A stretch of DNA of 64,000 nt. Origin: Kangiellaceae bacterium (GTDB taxonomy: Bacteria; Pseudomonadota; Gammaproteobacteria; Enterobacterales; Kangiellaceae). The position numbers and the translations under genes were made by a program. The stretch is from positions 1 through 64,000 of the forward strand of contig JAPHTP010000004.1 in assembly GCA_026196875.1 (NCBI GenBank), written 5' to 3'. Every line of letters starts with the position of its first letter. Position 1 is the first letter of the stretch. Positions 33,845-43,205 of this stretch are shown here, piece after piece. The notes under the pieces were generated by a model that saw nothing but the letters and a program-made list of their open reading frames with translations, searched no databases and was not told the origin of the DNA.

Positions 33845-34411
33845 TTAATTTAGTTCAGAATTCAATTGCTTTGACAAACGGCTCACCAACTCCCTCATCT
33901 TAGCTACCGAATGTGCATACCCATCTCTTTCTAACTTACCCTGAAAACTAAACTGACTTCCGCTAAGTACTTTTCTATTCACCGGATCTTCGACCCAATA
34001 CTTACCTGACAGAATTACTTCAGAATTGTCCGTCGGATAGAAATGATCGATCCGAACAAACAGTCGATTGACTTCTAAATCAGTTTCACTATGGTCATGG
34101 ATCTTTAAGCCTCTATTTTGAAGTTCACTGACCAGGACCTTCGATACACCGGCTTGCAGACTTTCGGCCCATATATCGTAACCGGCGTAGTGGAGTCGAT
34201 GATCAGAAAGCTGCATTACTAAATTCGGCTGCACTAGATAATCAGGCATGCGAATTCTTTCCAATACATAGTCAGGCTGAGCAATTAGTTGAGAGGATTC
34301 CGATTGAGCTGTAGAGCTATTAAGCAAATAATAATTCGATTTTTTCGCGGGGTTGCTATTACAACCGGCTAAGAGAATAGTCACTAATAATAGAGCAAAA
34401 ACTTTATTCAT
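33845..34411 (-). CDS. pqiC: PqiC/YmbA-type intermembrane transport lipoprotein
   Basis: 188 residues with a clear lipobox (LLLVTILLAGC, Cys17). The mature domain has the PqiC/ABC-type auxiliary pattern (SNYYLLNSS, VLERIRMPDYLVQPNLVMQL, YDIWAESLQAGVSKVL, FQGKLERDGY). In E. coli PqiC is an outer-membrane lipoprotein ring that docks onto the PqiB tunnel. The gene starts six bases after the pqiB stop and ends the operon. Confidence 0.85.
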   Translation of the reverse strand: MNKVFALLLVTILLAGCNSNPAKKSNYYLLNSSTAQSESSQLIAQPDYVLERIRMPDYLVQPNLVMQLSDHRLHYAGYDIWAESLQAGVSKVLVSELQNRGLKIHDHSETDLEVNRLFVRIDHFYPTDNSEVILSGKYWVEDPVNRKVLSGSQFSFQGKLERDGYAHSVAKMRELVSRLSKQLNSELN

Positions 34412-34417
34412 TTTGTA

Positions 34418-36076
34418 TTATTCCTTTCCTGGCTCTACGTATCTTTTTGGTTCTAAGTTGTCTTCTTGGCCACGGCTATTAAAGATTAAGCTGTTTGGTT
34501 TACTTTTAACTTGTTTTAATACTGGCTGTAGTTCATGCAATGTCGATTGTAGGACTCTAAGCGAATTATTCAGCTCTTCGTATGTTGTGGAACCTTCAGA
34601 AAAGTCTGCGGTTAGTTGTGTCATTTGTTGCAATAACTCAGCAATCTTTTCGGTAATCTGGTCATTATTCGCATCATTTACAACTTTAGTTATTTCGTCG
34701 CTAGTTCCTTTAAAGGACTTCACCGTTTCAGTCAATTCAGTCATCAACTTTCTGGCGTCCGCTGACAGCTCATCTAACGGCATGCTATTTAGACTATCCA
34801 TAAATACAGATGCTTTTTTGGTGATTTGGCTAAAACTATCTTCTGTAATTGGAATAACGGTGTATTCACCATAGGTTTCGACATTGTCGACTGGTTCTTC
34901 AAAATGCTGCAACTCTACAAATAAACTTCCTGTAAGTAAATTACCTGACCTTAGAGTAGCTTTTAGCCCTTTCTTAATCCAATGCAGATTTTGCACCCGC
35001 ATATTTTCTTGGCCAACCTCGTTGTCAGGTAATCCAACTCGGCCGGGTTGGAGCCTGACTAAAACGGGAATTCTAATGGCGTCTTCAAGTAAGCGTGTAT
35101 GATCAGGTATATGAATATTAGTTGACGCAACCTCACCCAACTTTATTCCGCGATATTCAACGGGAGCTCCTTTATGTAATCCTCTGATTGAATCGCTCAC
35201 CATAACAACGTAGTCAACATAACTTTTATAACGGGCAATACTCGCCTTTTCATAACTTTGATAGATGGTGAAGTATTCTCTTTCGGTAATTGGCTCTCCA
35301 CGCGGCATTCCTTCAGGCACACCAAATGTCGCGCCATTGGTCAAAAGCGTTTCAACGTTTCCAACATGCATTGAAATACCATCAGCGCTCATATCCAATT
35401 TAATTCCGCTCACATTCCAAAAACGGGTATTTTCAGTGACTAACTGATGGTATGGCGCATTAATAAAAGCGTTGTAGTAAACGACTCTCTCTTCAAAATT
35501 AAAATAGACATCTTCAAAGGTACCAACGGTTAGCCCCTTATAAATAATTGGATCTCCTGGAGAGAAAGCAAATTCGTCGTCGCTATTTAAAGTAATGTGT
35601 AAGCCGGGCGTGCCGATCGGTGTAATCGGCGGCGTTTCCAAACCAATGAACTCATTGGCTTGATCTTCGTCTTCTCCCGGAGATAATTCTATGTAGCCAC
35701 CCGAAAAAATTGTACTTAAGCCAGAAATGCCGGTTTTGCCAATGCGCGGTTTAACGATCCAAAACTTGGTATCTTTGGTAAGCAGTCTCTCCGTCCCTTT
35801 ATTTAGTCTTGCAGCAACTTCGATGCCATCAAAATTATCGGTTAGTTTCAGGTCAACGATTTTACCAATAGTTAAGTCACGAAATTTAATTTTGGTACTA
35901 TCAACTTCTAAGCCTTCTGCTTCTTTGAACGTAATCGTGATCAGCGGCCCTTGATTACTCCAGGCATAATAAACCATCCAGGCGCCGATAAATAAAGCGA
36001 CGATAGGAATGAGCCAAACCTTGGATATAGATTTAATCGGTTTTATTTCCGCTTCAGGCAAGTCGTCGTATTCCAT
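34418..36076 (-). CDS. pqiB: PqiB, MCE-domain intermembrane lipid transport protein
   Basis: 552 residues, near E. coli PqiB (546). One N-terminal membrane helix (WLIPIVALFIGAWMVYYAW) is followed by three MCE domains at about residues 45-130, 155-250 and 285-390 (ITFKEAEGLEVDSTKIKFRD; FSPGDPIIYKGLTVGTFEDV; HKGAPVEYRGIKLGEVAS). A helical C-terminus (EITKVVNDANNDQITEKIA) would form the needle reaching the outer membrane. It should carry phospholipids between membranes with PqiA and PqiC. Start six bases after pqiA2. Confidence 0.92.
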   Translation of the reverse strand: MEYDDLPEAEIKPIKSISKVWLIPIVALFIGAWMVYYAWSNQGPLITITFKEAEGLEVDSTKIKFRDLTIGKIVDLKLTDNFDGIEVAARLNKGTERLLTKDTKFWIVKPRIGKTGISGLSTIFSGGYIELSPGEDEDQANEFIGLETPPITPIGTPGLHITLNSDDEFAFSPGDPIIYKGLTVGTFEDVYFNFEERVVYYNAFINAPYHQLVTENTRFWNVSGIKLDMSADGISMHVGNVETLLTNGATFGVPEGMPRGEPITEREYFTIYQSYEKASIARYKSYVDYVVMVSDSIRGLHKGAPVEYRGIKLGEVASTNIHIPDHTRLLEDAIRIPVLVRLQPGRVGLPDNEVGQENMRVQNLHWIKKGLKATLRSGNLLTGSLFVELQHFEEPVDNVETYGEYTVIPITEDSFSQITKKASVFMDSLNSMPLDELSADARKLMTELTETVKSFKGTSDEITKVVNDANNDQITEKIAELLQQMTQLTADFSEGSTTYEELNNSLRVLQSTLHELQPVLKQVKSKPNSLIFNSRGQEDNLEPKRYVEPGKE

Positions 36077-36082
36077 TTTCTT

Positions 36083-36736
36083 CTATTTTTGATTTTTTAT
36101 TTGGTTTAAGTCCGATTTAGCATTGACAGGATCCCAGATCAAGCGCGGATCAAAAGTCATTGCTGCTAGCATAGTCGCAATTACCATTCCGGCAAAAGCG
36201 ATTGCCGCGACGCCTGGATAAATGCTCATCAAGTTTCCCATTTGGATCAAGGCCACCAAAATCGCAACAACAAAAACATCCACCATAGACCAGCGGCCAA
36301 TAAACTCGGTTAACCGATAGAGTGTATGATGTTTTTGATACGAACTAAATCGATCAGTTGCTACACCATAACACAACCAAGCCAACGCAATCATTTTTCC
36401 TATAGGTACAAGTACACTGGCAATGAAAATGATTAGCGCTATTGGATACGAGCCTTGCTGCCATAAAGTAATAACACCACCGAGAATAGTGTTGCCCGTC
36501 TTCTGGCCTAACAGGTTGGTATACATAATGGGCATCACATTCGCTGGGATATAGAAAAGAAAACCAGTGAATAATAGCGCTATCGTATTCTGTAAACTGT
36601 GCTTATTGCGACTATGTAACTTCGATTGGCAAATCCGACACTCGTTATGCTCACAGGAATTTAATGTTAGACACACATGGCAATTAATAACCTTACCGTT
36701 ACTAGACGCAGTTACATCAAATTCAAACTTAATCAT
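36083..36736 (-). CDS. PqiA-like integral membrane protein, second half
   Basis: 217 residues from ATG 36736, whose ATGA overlaps the preceding stop; the longer frame to 36799 is rejected. It begins with a zinc-ribbon-like set (CHVCLTLNSC, HNECRICQSK) and then four membrane helices (GFLFYIPANVMPIMYTNLL, ALIIFIASVLVPIGKMIALA, WSMVDVFVVAILVALIQMG, PGVAAIAFAGMVIATMLAA). This corresponds to the second repeat of single-chain PqiA. Together with the gene upstream it makes a split PqiA. Confidence 0.87.
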   Translation of the reverse strand: MIKFEFDVTASSNGKVINCHVCLTLNSCEHNECRICQSKLHSRNKHSLQNTIALLFTGFLFYIPANVMPIMYTNLLGQKTGNTILGGVITLWQQGSYPIALIIFIASVLVPIGKMIALAWLCYGVATDRFSSYQKHHTLYRLTEFIGRWSMVDVFVVAILVALIQMGNLMSIYPGVAAIAFAGMVIATMLAAMTFDPRLIWDPVNAKSDLNQIKNQK

Positions 36737-37422
36737 ACGCCACGGTCCTTCAATTGACTTAGATTGGGCTGATTTTGATCTATGTGAATTTTGACCCAAC
36801 GCCAGAATTGAAACCGATCTAAATTACTTACAGTTAGAGCCAAGAAAATGATAAATAAAACGTAGGCAAAGAATGAGAGACCAAAATTTACTTTGGCCAT
36901 AGATGCAATTTTGACAAAGCTTACTAGAATACCGATTAAAAATATCTCCGCCATATTCCATTGCAATAGCGAAAATAGAAATTTTGCTATTTTTTGCGTA
37001 TGTCTATACATTTTATTGACTGACAGTGAAATCAAAACGTAAACAAGCCCTAGCAAAAAAATTCCAGGCACCAAAATGGTTGTTAGGAAAATCAGAATGG
37101 CAATACTCTCAAAGTTGTAGAGCGATAAGCTCTCGATGGATTCCGCTAAAGTAACGATTCGTGCATTACCTTTTGACTCGAAGGACAAAAAGTCAAAAGG
37201 AAGAGAAAAGACTAAAAAGATGATAGCACTAATAGCAAAAGCAAATACCTTATCACGCGCATTTCTTCTTTTTTGGGTCAAAACATGGTTGCACCTAGGA
37301 CAAAGCGCCTTATGTCCTTCAGCCAACGGCGGCAAATGGATCAATAAATCGCATTCATGACACGCAATAGTCTCAGATTCTAAGGATTGATGGGCGTTAG
37401 ATTGTAGTGGATGATGTTGCAT
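36733..37422 (-). CDS. PqiA-like integral membrane protein, first half
   Basis: 229 residues. A zinc ribbon (CHECDLLI and CPRCNHVL) is followed by four membrane helices with the PqiA signatures FSLPFDFLSFESKG, ILIFLTTILVPGIFLLGLVY and WNMAEIFLIGILVSFVK. E. coli PqiA is one protein of ~417 residues with two such repeats; here each repeat has its own gene and the ends overlap by four bases. First gene of the pqiA1-pqiA2-pqiB-pqiC operon. Confidence 0.87.
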   Translation of the reverse strand: MQHHPLQSNAHQSLESETIACHECDLLIHLPPLAEGHKALCPRCNHVLTQKRRNARDKVFAFAISAIIFLVFSLPFDFLSFESKGNARIVTLAESIESLSLYNFESIAILIFLTTILVPGIFLLGLVYVLISLSVNKMYRHTQKIAKFLFSLLQWNMAEIFLIGILVSFVKIASMAKVNFGLSFFAYVLFIIFLALTVSNLDRFQFWRWVKIHIDQNQPNLSQLKDRGV

Positions 37423-37544
37423 TGTACTAAGGACAATTCATTTGGCTGATAAGGACAAAACGCCCACTAAATGGTTAACCTTAAGAATATGAAAATTCAA
37501 CAGTTTTTACAATCGACAAGTGATCGCCTTTTATTAAATTCAAT

Positions 37545-38237
37545 CTAGCTACCCGCTAATTCAGCTTGAATTTCATCTTGCAGACTATGCCCATGGTAAG
37601 CCTGTTGCATCGATTCCGATGTTAAATGGGGATAAGCTTCGCTCACCGAAGTTGCGATAAATTCCATCGGCACATCGACAAAAGTGCCATGTTCCTTAAT
37701 GTATTCCATATGTCGCTCCCCTTGCCCATTAAACTCTTGAAAAAGAGAGTCTTTCTCTCCATCAAATGACAAGGGTTCGACACCAATTTTGTCGCATAAG
37801 TTGGCATCAAAGGCAGGTGTAGCTTTGACCCAGTTAGAATCAATATACAATTCAATATAGCCGTGCATGACAAAAACGTTACTACGCAATATATCGAGTA
37901 ATTTCTGACTAGAAAGATGGTTTCTGACATCTGATAACCCAAGCCGCGAAGGAATACCAAATCGACGAGCTAAGGCGCCTAAAAGTACCGCTTTTGGAAT
38001 ACAATATGACTCTTTACTGGCTAAGCAATGGCTAGCTGTCAAAGTTTTAGGGTCAAAGGTAAACACATAAGGGTTATAAGCAATCCTATCTCGTACCGAG
38101 TAATAGAGATCAATAGCGAGCTCCTTTCTTGAAGGATAACTTTTATCTTCAAATTGGCGCGCAAATTGTTCAATATTTGGGTGATTGTAATCAAAAAATG
38201 CGGTTGTTTGTAAGTACTTTTGCATTGTAGAGTTCAA
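37545..38237 (-). CDS. Transglutaminase-like cysteine peptidase-fold protein
   Basis: 230 residues from ATG 38237 (ATG four codons later also possible). A complete transglutaminase-like triad is visible: Cys in KESYCIPKAVLLGALARRFG, His in VFVMHGYIELYI and Asp in KATPAFDANLC. No signal peptide, so cytoplasmic. Such proteins act as peptidases or amidases on unknown substrates. Divergent from the hybrid kinase gene at 38476. Confidence 0.82.
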   Translation of the reverse strand: MNSTMQKYLQTTAFFDYNHPNIEQFARQFEDKSYPSRKELAIDLYYSVRDRIAYNPYVFTFDPKTLTASHCLASKESYCIPKAVLLGALARRFGIPSRLGLSDVRNHLSSQKLLDILRSNVFVMHGYIELYIDSNWVKATPAFDANLCDKIGVEPLSFDGEKDSLFQEFNGQGERHMEYIKEHGTFVDVPMEFIATSVSEAYPHLTSESMQQAYHGHSLQDEIQAELAGS

Positions 38238-38475
38238 CTTGGGCTATTTAATTGAGTTCGTTACAACAAATACTACATTGGATTCTATGGCCTAATCAAC
38301 GAGGAAGTTGTGATCATATCGTTACAATTAATGCGCTGCTGCATTGATTGATAGCTAATAATAGCAATACAGGCTCCACTAATAGCTAACCATCATAAAA
38401 AAGACACCCGACTTTTCTATACTTAATTGAGGCCTATATATTTAATCACTAATTACTATTCAGAGCCGTCTAGCA

Positions 38476-40422
38476 ATGGATCAGCAAAATGACGATTTTA
38501 ATTCAGAGAAAGATACGAGCACCCTTCAATGGCGAGACTATCAGCTGGGCGAGGAATTTCTTGACGCTCTCGCAATCATAGATAATAAACGCAATATTGT
38601 TCAGTTAAGCCAAAGATGGCACGAACTACTAGGGCGCGATCCAGACCAGGTAATTGGCGTCAACTTTCTTGAATTTGTCCACCCTGATGACAGAGAGACT
38701 TTAATCTCTCGCTTAGATCAAAGCGAGCAGCTCAACGCGACTTTCGACGTTGAGTTTAGGCTCAATCATAAGGACGGCGAATGCCGCTGGATCCGTATGC
38801 GCTCCGCGCCGATGAATGAACGCAACCTAGTTTTTCTCAGCGTGTTCAATATTACGCCCTTAAAAGATACTATTGGTCAACTCGATAGCTTTTTTACCTT
38901 ATCTCCAGATCTATTTTGCATTGTTGACTTTAAAGGCCGTTTTATCCGCTTCAACCCCGCATGGCGTGTTCTGCTAGGCTGGAGCAATGAAAAGCTGATG
39001 CAAGAACCGGTGCTATCATTTGTACATAGCGATGATATAGAACGATCTAGAGTTCAATTTGCGAATAATCTCGAAGGCGCAGACACAACTCTGTTCGAGA
39101 ATAGACTACGCACTATTAACGGCACTTTTAGATGGGTTGAATGGAAATCTGTCACTCTCGTTGACGAAAAAATTATTTTTGCAATCGCACGCGATATCAC
39201 CAGTCGTAAAGCCTATCTTTCCAAGCAGAAAGATCTCGAGGTTGAAAAAGCAACTAGCCAAGCTAAATCTCTTTTCCTCGCGGCAATGAGTCACGAGTTA
39301 AAAACACCATTAAATGGAATTATCGGCTCGCTAGACCTTGCCTTCGAAGAAGCCAACACGCCGAGTTTAAAGGAGTTGTTAAATAATCTAAAAGTTTCTT
39401 CCGATTCTCTAAGTAAAATCGTGAATGATATACTCGATTATTCTGCAATGGACTCGGGCGAGATCGAATTTGACCCACAACCATTTTCTCTAAAGTCGCT
39501 GATTACTAGTTGTGAATTATCATTTAAAACACGAGCTAATGAGAAAAGACTCGACCTACACTCTGAATTTGACCTTTCGTTACCCGACTTAGTGATCAGT
39601 GATAGCAAGAGGATCACGCAAGTGATGGATAACTTACTTGATAATGCAGTGCGTTTTACCGAGCAAGGCTCCATTATCATTAAAGTAGAACCGAGTGATC
39701 CTTCTATTAATCACTATTCTAAATACACCAAGCCCAAGCGATCGGATGAAAACAGAATATGGGTGAAGATCTCCGTCAAAGATACTGGGATCGGGATCTC
39801 GATGAAACAACAACTACAGATATTCGATGTATTTCGCCAGGCTGCCGAATTCATCAAGCGTAAAAAGTGTGGCTTAGGAATAGGGCTGACCATTTCTCGG
39901 CATTTAGTCGAGTTGCTTGGCGGACAACTCGAAGTATCTTCTGTCCTAAACAAAGGTAGCGAATTTAGTTTTGATATTCCGTTTAGTATTTCCAATGTAT
40001 CTGAACACTTAAAAGATGAGCCTGTCGACGAAACAGTATCGATCCCTCCCCTTAGGATCTTGGTAGTGGAAGACAATGTAATCAATCAAAAAATAGTGGT
40101 TCGCTATTTATCTAACAAAGGCCATACAGTAATAGTTGCAGAAAATGGACACCTGGGCATCGACGCTTACGAAAGCAATATTTTTGATATAATTTTGATG
40201 GATTTACAAATGCCAGAAATGGATGGCTTAACCGCAACTCGCTATATCCGGGAATTAGAGGCCGAAAGCGGTCATCGAACTCCAATCGTAGCCATGACTG
40301 CACACGCTGCTAAAAGTGATGAAGAAGCATGTTATGAATCTGGCATGGATGAATTTTTGGTAAAGCCCTTTAGGCCGCATAAATTAGACGCCGTATTAAA
40401 AAAGATCATAGCAAGACGATAA
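38476..40422 (+). CDS. PAS-PAS hybrid sensor histidine kinase / response regulator
   Basis: 648 residues, no membrane helix. Two PAS domains (~30-130 and ~140-255) are followed by HisKA with the phospho-His in AAMSHELKTPLNG, an ATPase domain (DNLLDNAVRFTEQG, VKDTGIGIS, GLGIGLTISRHLVELLGG) and a C-terminal receiver (VVEDNVINQKI, LMDLQMPEMDG with the phospho-Asp, VKPFRPHKL). The phosphorelay would continue to an unlinked Hpt protein, which is not in the window. Input is probably a cytoplasmic ligand or redox state. Confidence 0.93.
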   Translation: MDQQNDDFNSEKDTSTLQWRDYQLGEEFLDALAIIDNKRNIVQLSQRWHELLGRDPDQVIGVNFLEFVHPDDRETLISRLDQSEQLNATFDVEFRLNHKDGECRWIRMRSAPMNERNLVFLSVFNITPLKDTIGQLDSFFTLSPDLFCIVDFKGRFIRFNPAWRVLLGWSNEKLMQEPVLSFVHSDDIERSRVQFANNLEGADTTLFENRLRTINGTFRWVEWKSVTLVDEKIIFAIARDITSRKAYLSKQKDLEVEKATSQAKSLFLAAMSHELKTPLNGIIGSLDLAFEEANTPSLKELLNNLKVSSDSLSKIVNDILDYSAMDSGEIEFDPQPFSLKSLITSCELSFKTRANEKRLDLHSEFDLSLPDLVISDSKRITQVMDNLLDNAVRFTEQGSIIIKVEPSDPSINHYSKYTKPKRSDENRIWVKISVKDTGIGISMKQQLQIFDVFRQAAEFIKRKKCGLGIGLTISRHLVELLGGQLEVSSVLNKGSEFSFDIPFSISNVSEHLKDEPVDETVSIPPLRILVVEDNVINQKIVVRYLSNKGHTVIVAENGHLGIDAYESNIFDIILMDLQMPEMDGLTATRYIRELEAESGHRTPIVAMTAHAAKSDEEACYESGMDEFLVKPFRPHKLDAVLKKIIARR

Positions 40423-40512
40423 AAAGCTAATTGTTGGTTAGGGTCTGTTGACCTTTTGCCACCCGTGTCATAATAAAACTCGTTTTCTTCAGCTATTCAA
40501 GACAGTTAACAA

Positions 40513-41166
40513 TTGAAAATCGGCGCACGACTATCCAAAATAGATTCAACAATTACCAAACACTATGACTGCATCTGGGACTGCTGCTGTGATCACGGTT
40601 TTTTGGGCATGACTTTATTAAAGCGAAATGCTGCAACTAGGGTCTATTTCAACGATATCGTTCCTTCAATTACCGATGAATTAGAGATCAACTTGAATAA
40701 GTACTTTCCACGAGATCCCCGTTGGAGTGTGACTTGTAGCAATGCCTCCGATATTTTACTCGCAGAAAATCAAACACATTTGGTGACTCTCGCGGGGATC
40801 GGTGGCGATCGTTTTATTGAGATCATGCAGGGCATAACCACCAATAATCCACATCTTAGCTTTGATGTCATCGCTTGCACGGTTCACCATAACTACCGAG
40901 TTCGAACCTATCTTGCTAATCTTGGTTACAAGTTAATTGGTGAGTCTCTTATCAAAGAAAATAAAAGGTTCTACGAGATTATTTATGCCTCTAAGTCTGC
41001 CGCAAACCCTATCTCAAATGTTGGAGAATCAATTTGGCAAAAAAATAAGCTACTAGCAGAAGAATATTTGGCGGAAAACTTGAATTTTTTTTCCAACAAA
41101 GTAAAAGGCGACAATGAGAAATACCAGCCAATACTCAGTGCCTATAAAAATATAACGATAAAATAA
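40513..41166 (+). CDS. TrmK-like tRNA (adenine-N1)-methyltransferase
   Basis: 217 residues from TTG 40513, with no clear ribosome site. Motifs of the TrmK/YqfN family (tRNA m1A22 methyltransferase): IGARLSKIDS, IWDCCCDHGFLGMTLL at the SAM loop, ITDELEINLNK, LAGIGGDRFIEIM and IACTVHHNYRVRTYLAN. The family is best known in Gram-positives and is also found in some gammaproteobacteria. Start uncertain: a Met is lacking near the beginning, and TTG fits the conserved N-terminus best. Confidence 0.82.
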   Translation: MKIGARLSKIDSTITKHYDCIWDCCCDHGFLGMTLLKRNAATRVYFNDIVPSITDELEINLNKYFPRDPRWSVTCSNASDILLAENQTHLVTLAGIGGDRFIEIMQGITTNNPHLSFDVIACTVHHNYRVRTYLANLGYKLIGESLIKENKRFYEIIYASKSAANPISNVGESIWQKNKLLAEEYLAENLNFFSNKVKGDNEKYQPILSAYKNITIK

Positions 41167-41193
41167 AAAGCCACCGACTAGGCTGGCTTTTTA
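41165..41193 (+). terminator. Terminator after the TrmK-like gene
   Basis: AAAAAGCCA (41165-41173) and TGGCTTTTT (41184-41192) form a stem with inner mismatched bases, ending in Ts. It can also act for the convergent M35 protease gene. Confidence 0.82.
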
Positions 41194-41216
41194 TCAAAAA
41201 ATACTTATCCAAACAA

Positions 41217-42314
41217 TTAGTTTTGATATGGCGTGTTCTCTGCAAAGTACTCGTGACTGTCGGCATTTTTCACCGCATCATCAGGATTACTGATCGCTAA
41301 GTTTTTAGCGCCGGTCTGGCCATAAACAATATCATCTGTACCGGCCACTACGTTAAAATGGCTGATTTCATGAATGATGGTCCCAGCTTTTGAGTCAGTT
41401 CCCGTTAAACTAGCGCTCCAGAACGCTTTACAAAGATAGACTTTATAAGGCTGGCTTGGATACACGTAAGCGTAGTATCGTTGGTTGCAACTACAGTCAA
41501 AGGTTTTTGATTTATTATCAAGTGCATCTTTGATTGAATCAAAATTACTCGCAACTTTATTCCAACGGCTATTAGAGTAAGTACCAAACCAAGTGGTATA
41601 GCGTGAACCAGCGTTGCCGTTTAGGTAAGAAACCGAATCATTCGCCATAGTTTTAGCCGCATCAAGCGCAGACAAAATGCTGTTCTGTTCAGAGTTAGAA
41701 CATGCTCCAGTGAAAGACACGTCGTCACCACTGCCATTGCCACCGCAATCTTCTTTACGTGGATTGCATGGTTTACCCTTTGCCGCACGTACTTTAGCGA
41801 CCATCACGCTGGTAGCCATGTTACTTTTCATGCCGGTGAAAGTATCTTTCTTTTGATCTTTGCCTGGCTTGATTGGCTTAAGCGGACCATATAGGGCCAA
41901 ATTATCGACATCTAACTCTACTTGATAGTAGCCTTGCTCGGAGAAGTCATAGAGACCGGATAGTTCAACCGTGAAAACCGCTTTCTTATGCGCAGCTAGC
42001 TCGAAGTAATCGGCGTCAACCGCCGCGGGTCTTTTGTAGTGAGGTCCTAAATAGTCTATCACCTGACCATCTCTACTAATTTTAAAGATCCCTTCCTCGA
42101 CTTCACCGTTCTCGTCCGGCATATACCATTTCAGGATCTTGATATTCTGGTTAGATTTATTATGGTAAGTCACCTTAACGAATACGTCTTCATCGTTGCC
42201 CTGACTTTGTTTGACCGATTGAAGTTTAACTTCGATCCCCGTGTGCACCTTTGCCGACACAAAGGTCGAGAACAGCAAAGTTGCGATTAGCGCAAGTATT
42301 GTTCTTATCTTCAT
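41217..42314 (-). CDS. Secreted M35-family (deuterolysin/peptidyl-Lys) metalloprotease
   Basis: 365 residues with a signal peptide (cleavage near VSA-KV). A beta-rich propeptide (~25-165) is followed by a Cys-rich catalytic domain. The aspzincin motif is HEISHF, with GTDDIVYG supplying the Asp ligand, and the Cys-containing segments RKEDCGGNGSG, TFDCSCNQRYYAYVY and YLCKAF. This is the M35 layout of AsaP1/GfMEP-type enzymes that often cut before Lys. Likely an exported nutritional or toxin protease. Convergent with the TrmK-like gene. Confidence 0.88.
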   Translation of the reverse strand: MKIRTILALIATLLFSTFVSAKVHTGIEVKLQSVKQSQGNDEDVFVKVTYHNKSNQNIKILKWYMPDENGEVEEGIFKISRDGQVIDYLGPHYKRPAAVDADYFELAAHKKAVFTVELSGLYDFSEQGYYQVELDVDNLALYGPLKPIKPGKDQKKDTFTGMKSNMATSVMVAKVRAAKGKPCNPRKEDCGGNGSGDDVSFTGACSNSEQNSILSALDAAKTMANDSVSYLNGNAGSRYTTWFGTYSNSRWNKVASNFDSIKDALDNKSKTFDCSCNQRYYAYVYPSQPYKVYLCKAFWSASLTGTDSKAGTIIHEISHFNVVAGTDDIVYGQTGAKNLAISNPDDAVKNADSHEYFAENTPYQN

Positions 42315-42712
42315 AGGAAGTCCTTTATTGAATTAAAATTGTTATGTTTACAAGTAAAATGCTGTGGCTCTCGCTACATCTAAGCACCGTTCAAATAAAA
42401 CCGACAACGAGACGTGTGCATGAAAATAGAAAGCACTCTCGCTATTGGCACTACCTTTTGAGGCGGTACTAGCAGGTCCAACTAGAGCCTAGTTCAGCAA
42501 TAACAAACGAAATATCAACTAAACGACTATTTTTCGCTCAAATCCGACAAATAATTATTTTTACGCACAAAGAAAAGTCGAATATAGGCGTTGCAGGGAG
42601 TTACACCAAAGTACACGCTAGGTAGCAGCATACGCGACCCTTTAGAATTGAGGTGTTTACGAATACTCTCTGGAATATGGTTAATACAACTAACGCCTCA
42701 GCGAGCCATACC
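42315..42712. other. Intergenic region, no gene seen
   Basis: About 400 bases between the divergent M35 protease and lipoprotein genes. Short A+T-rich runs are present but no recognisable operator, RNA or long frame. It must hold both promoters. Confidence 0.5.
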
Positions 42713-43096
42713 ATGAGAAACCGAACATTCCATTTAGCCTTATTTATAGTTGTGTCTGCTTTTGTCTCTGGATGTAGTACAACTCAGGAGTTTAAACGTA
42801 CAACTGAAAAGTACTCTGCTAGCAAAATAGAAAAGAAAGCCTATAAAGACGTCGCCCAAATAGTTTTAAAAGATGGAAAAACGCAACAAGTCGTCATTAA
42901 TTCAATTGACCAAAAGTACCTGTGGACTAAATCAAAAGAAAAGATCTTGCTAGAACAAATCGAGAAAATTAGTTTAATTGATGAACACGAAAACTTTATT
43001 GCAGAGGCCTTTATCGAAGGAGCTAAGGTAGTGATTTTAGTCCACTCCCTACAACGACATAGCGCTATCAAACTGCTCAAAAAGCTTGCAGATTAA
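42713..43096 (+). CDS. Small lipoprotein
   Basis: 127 residues from ATG 42713; the frame is open to GTG 42653 but the signal peptide starts here. The lipobox is VSAFVSGC (Cys about residue 21), followed by STTQEF. The mature part is a ~100-residue domain with YKDVAQIVLKDGKTQQVVIN, resembling small outer-membrane lipoproteins of unknown role. The start choice removes 20 residues of unlikely sequence. Confidence 0.65.
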   Translation: MRNRTFHLALFIVVSAFVSGCSTTQEFKRTTEKYSASKIEKKAYKDVAQIVLKDGKTQQVVINSIDQKYLWTKSKEKILLEQIEKISLIDEHENFIAEAFIEGAKVVILVHSLQRHSAIKLLKKLAD

Positions 43097-43180
43097 TACT
43101 CAGTTATTAGCTTTAACGCAGACTCAAACCAAAACCCACTCGAGTTGACGGGCATATTCAGTTTAAGTCGAATTATTTGT

Positions 43181-43205
43181 AAAAAAAACGGCCCTAAAAG
43201 GGCCG
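43181..43205 (-). terminator. Minus-strand terminator without an obvious gene
   Basis: On the minus strand CGGCCCT (43205-43199) and AGGGCCG (43195-43189) enclose a three-base loop and are followed by eight Ts. It would end leftward transcripts, yet the nearest supported leftward gene ends 610 bases upstream at 43815. A small RNA or a small unrecognised gene between 43206 and 43814 is suggested. The only minus frame there, 43294-43482, lacks a start codon and looks frameshifted. The rest of the gap shows nothing. Confidence 0.7.
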
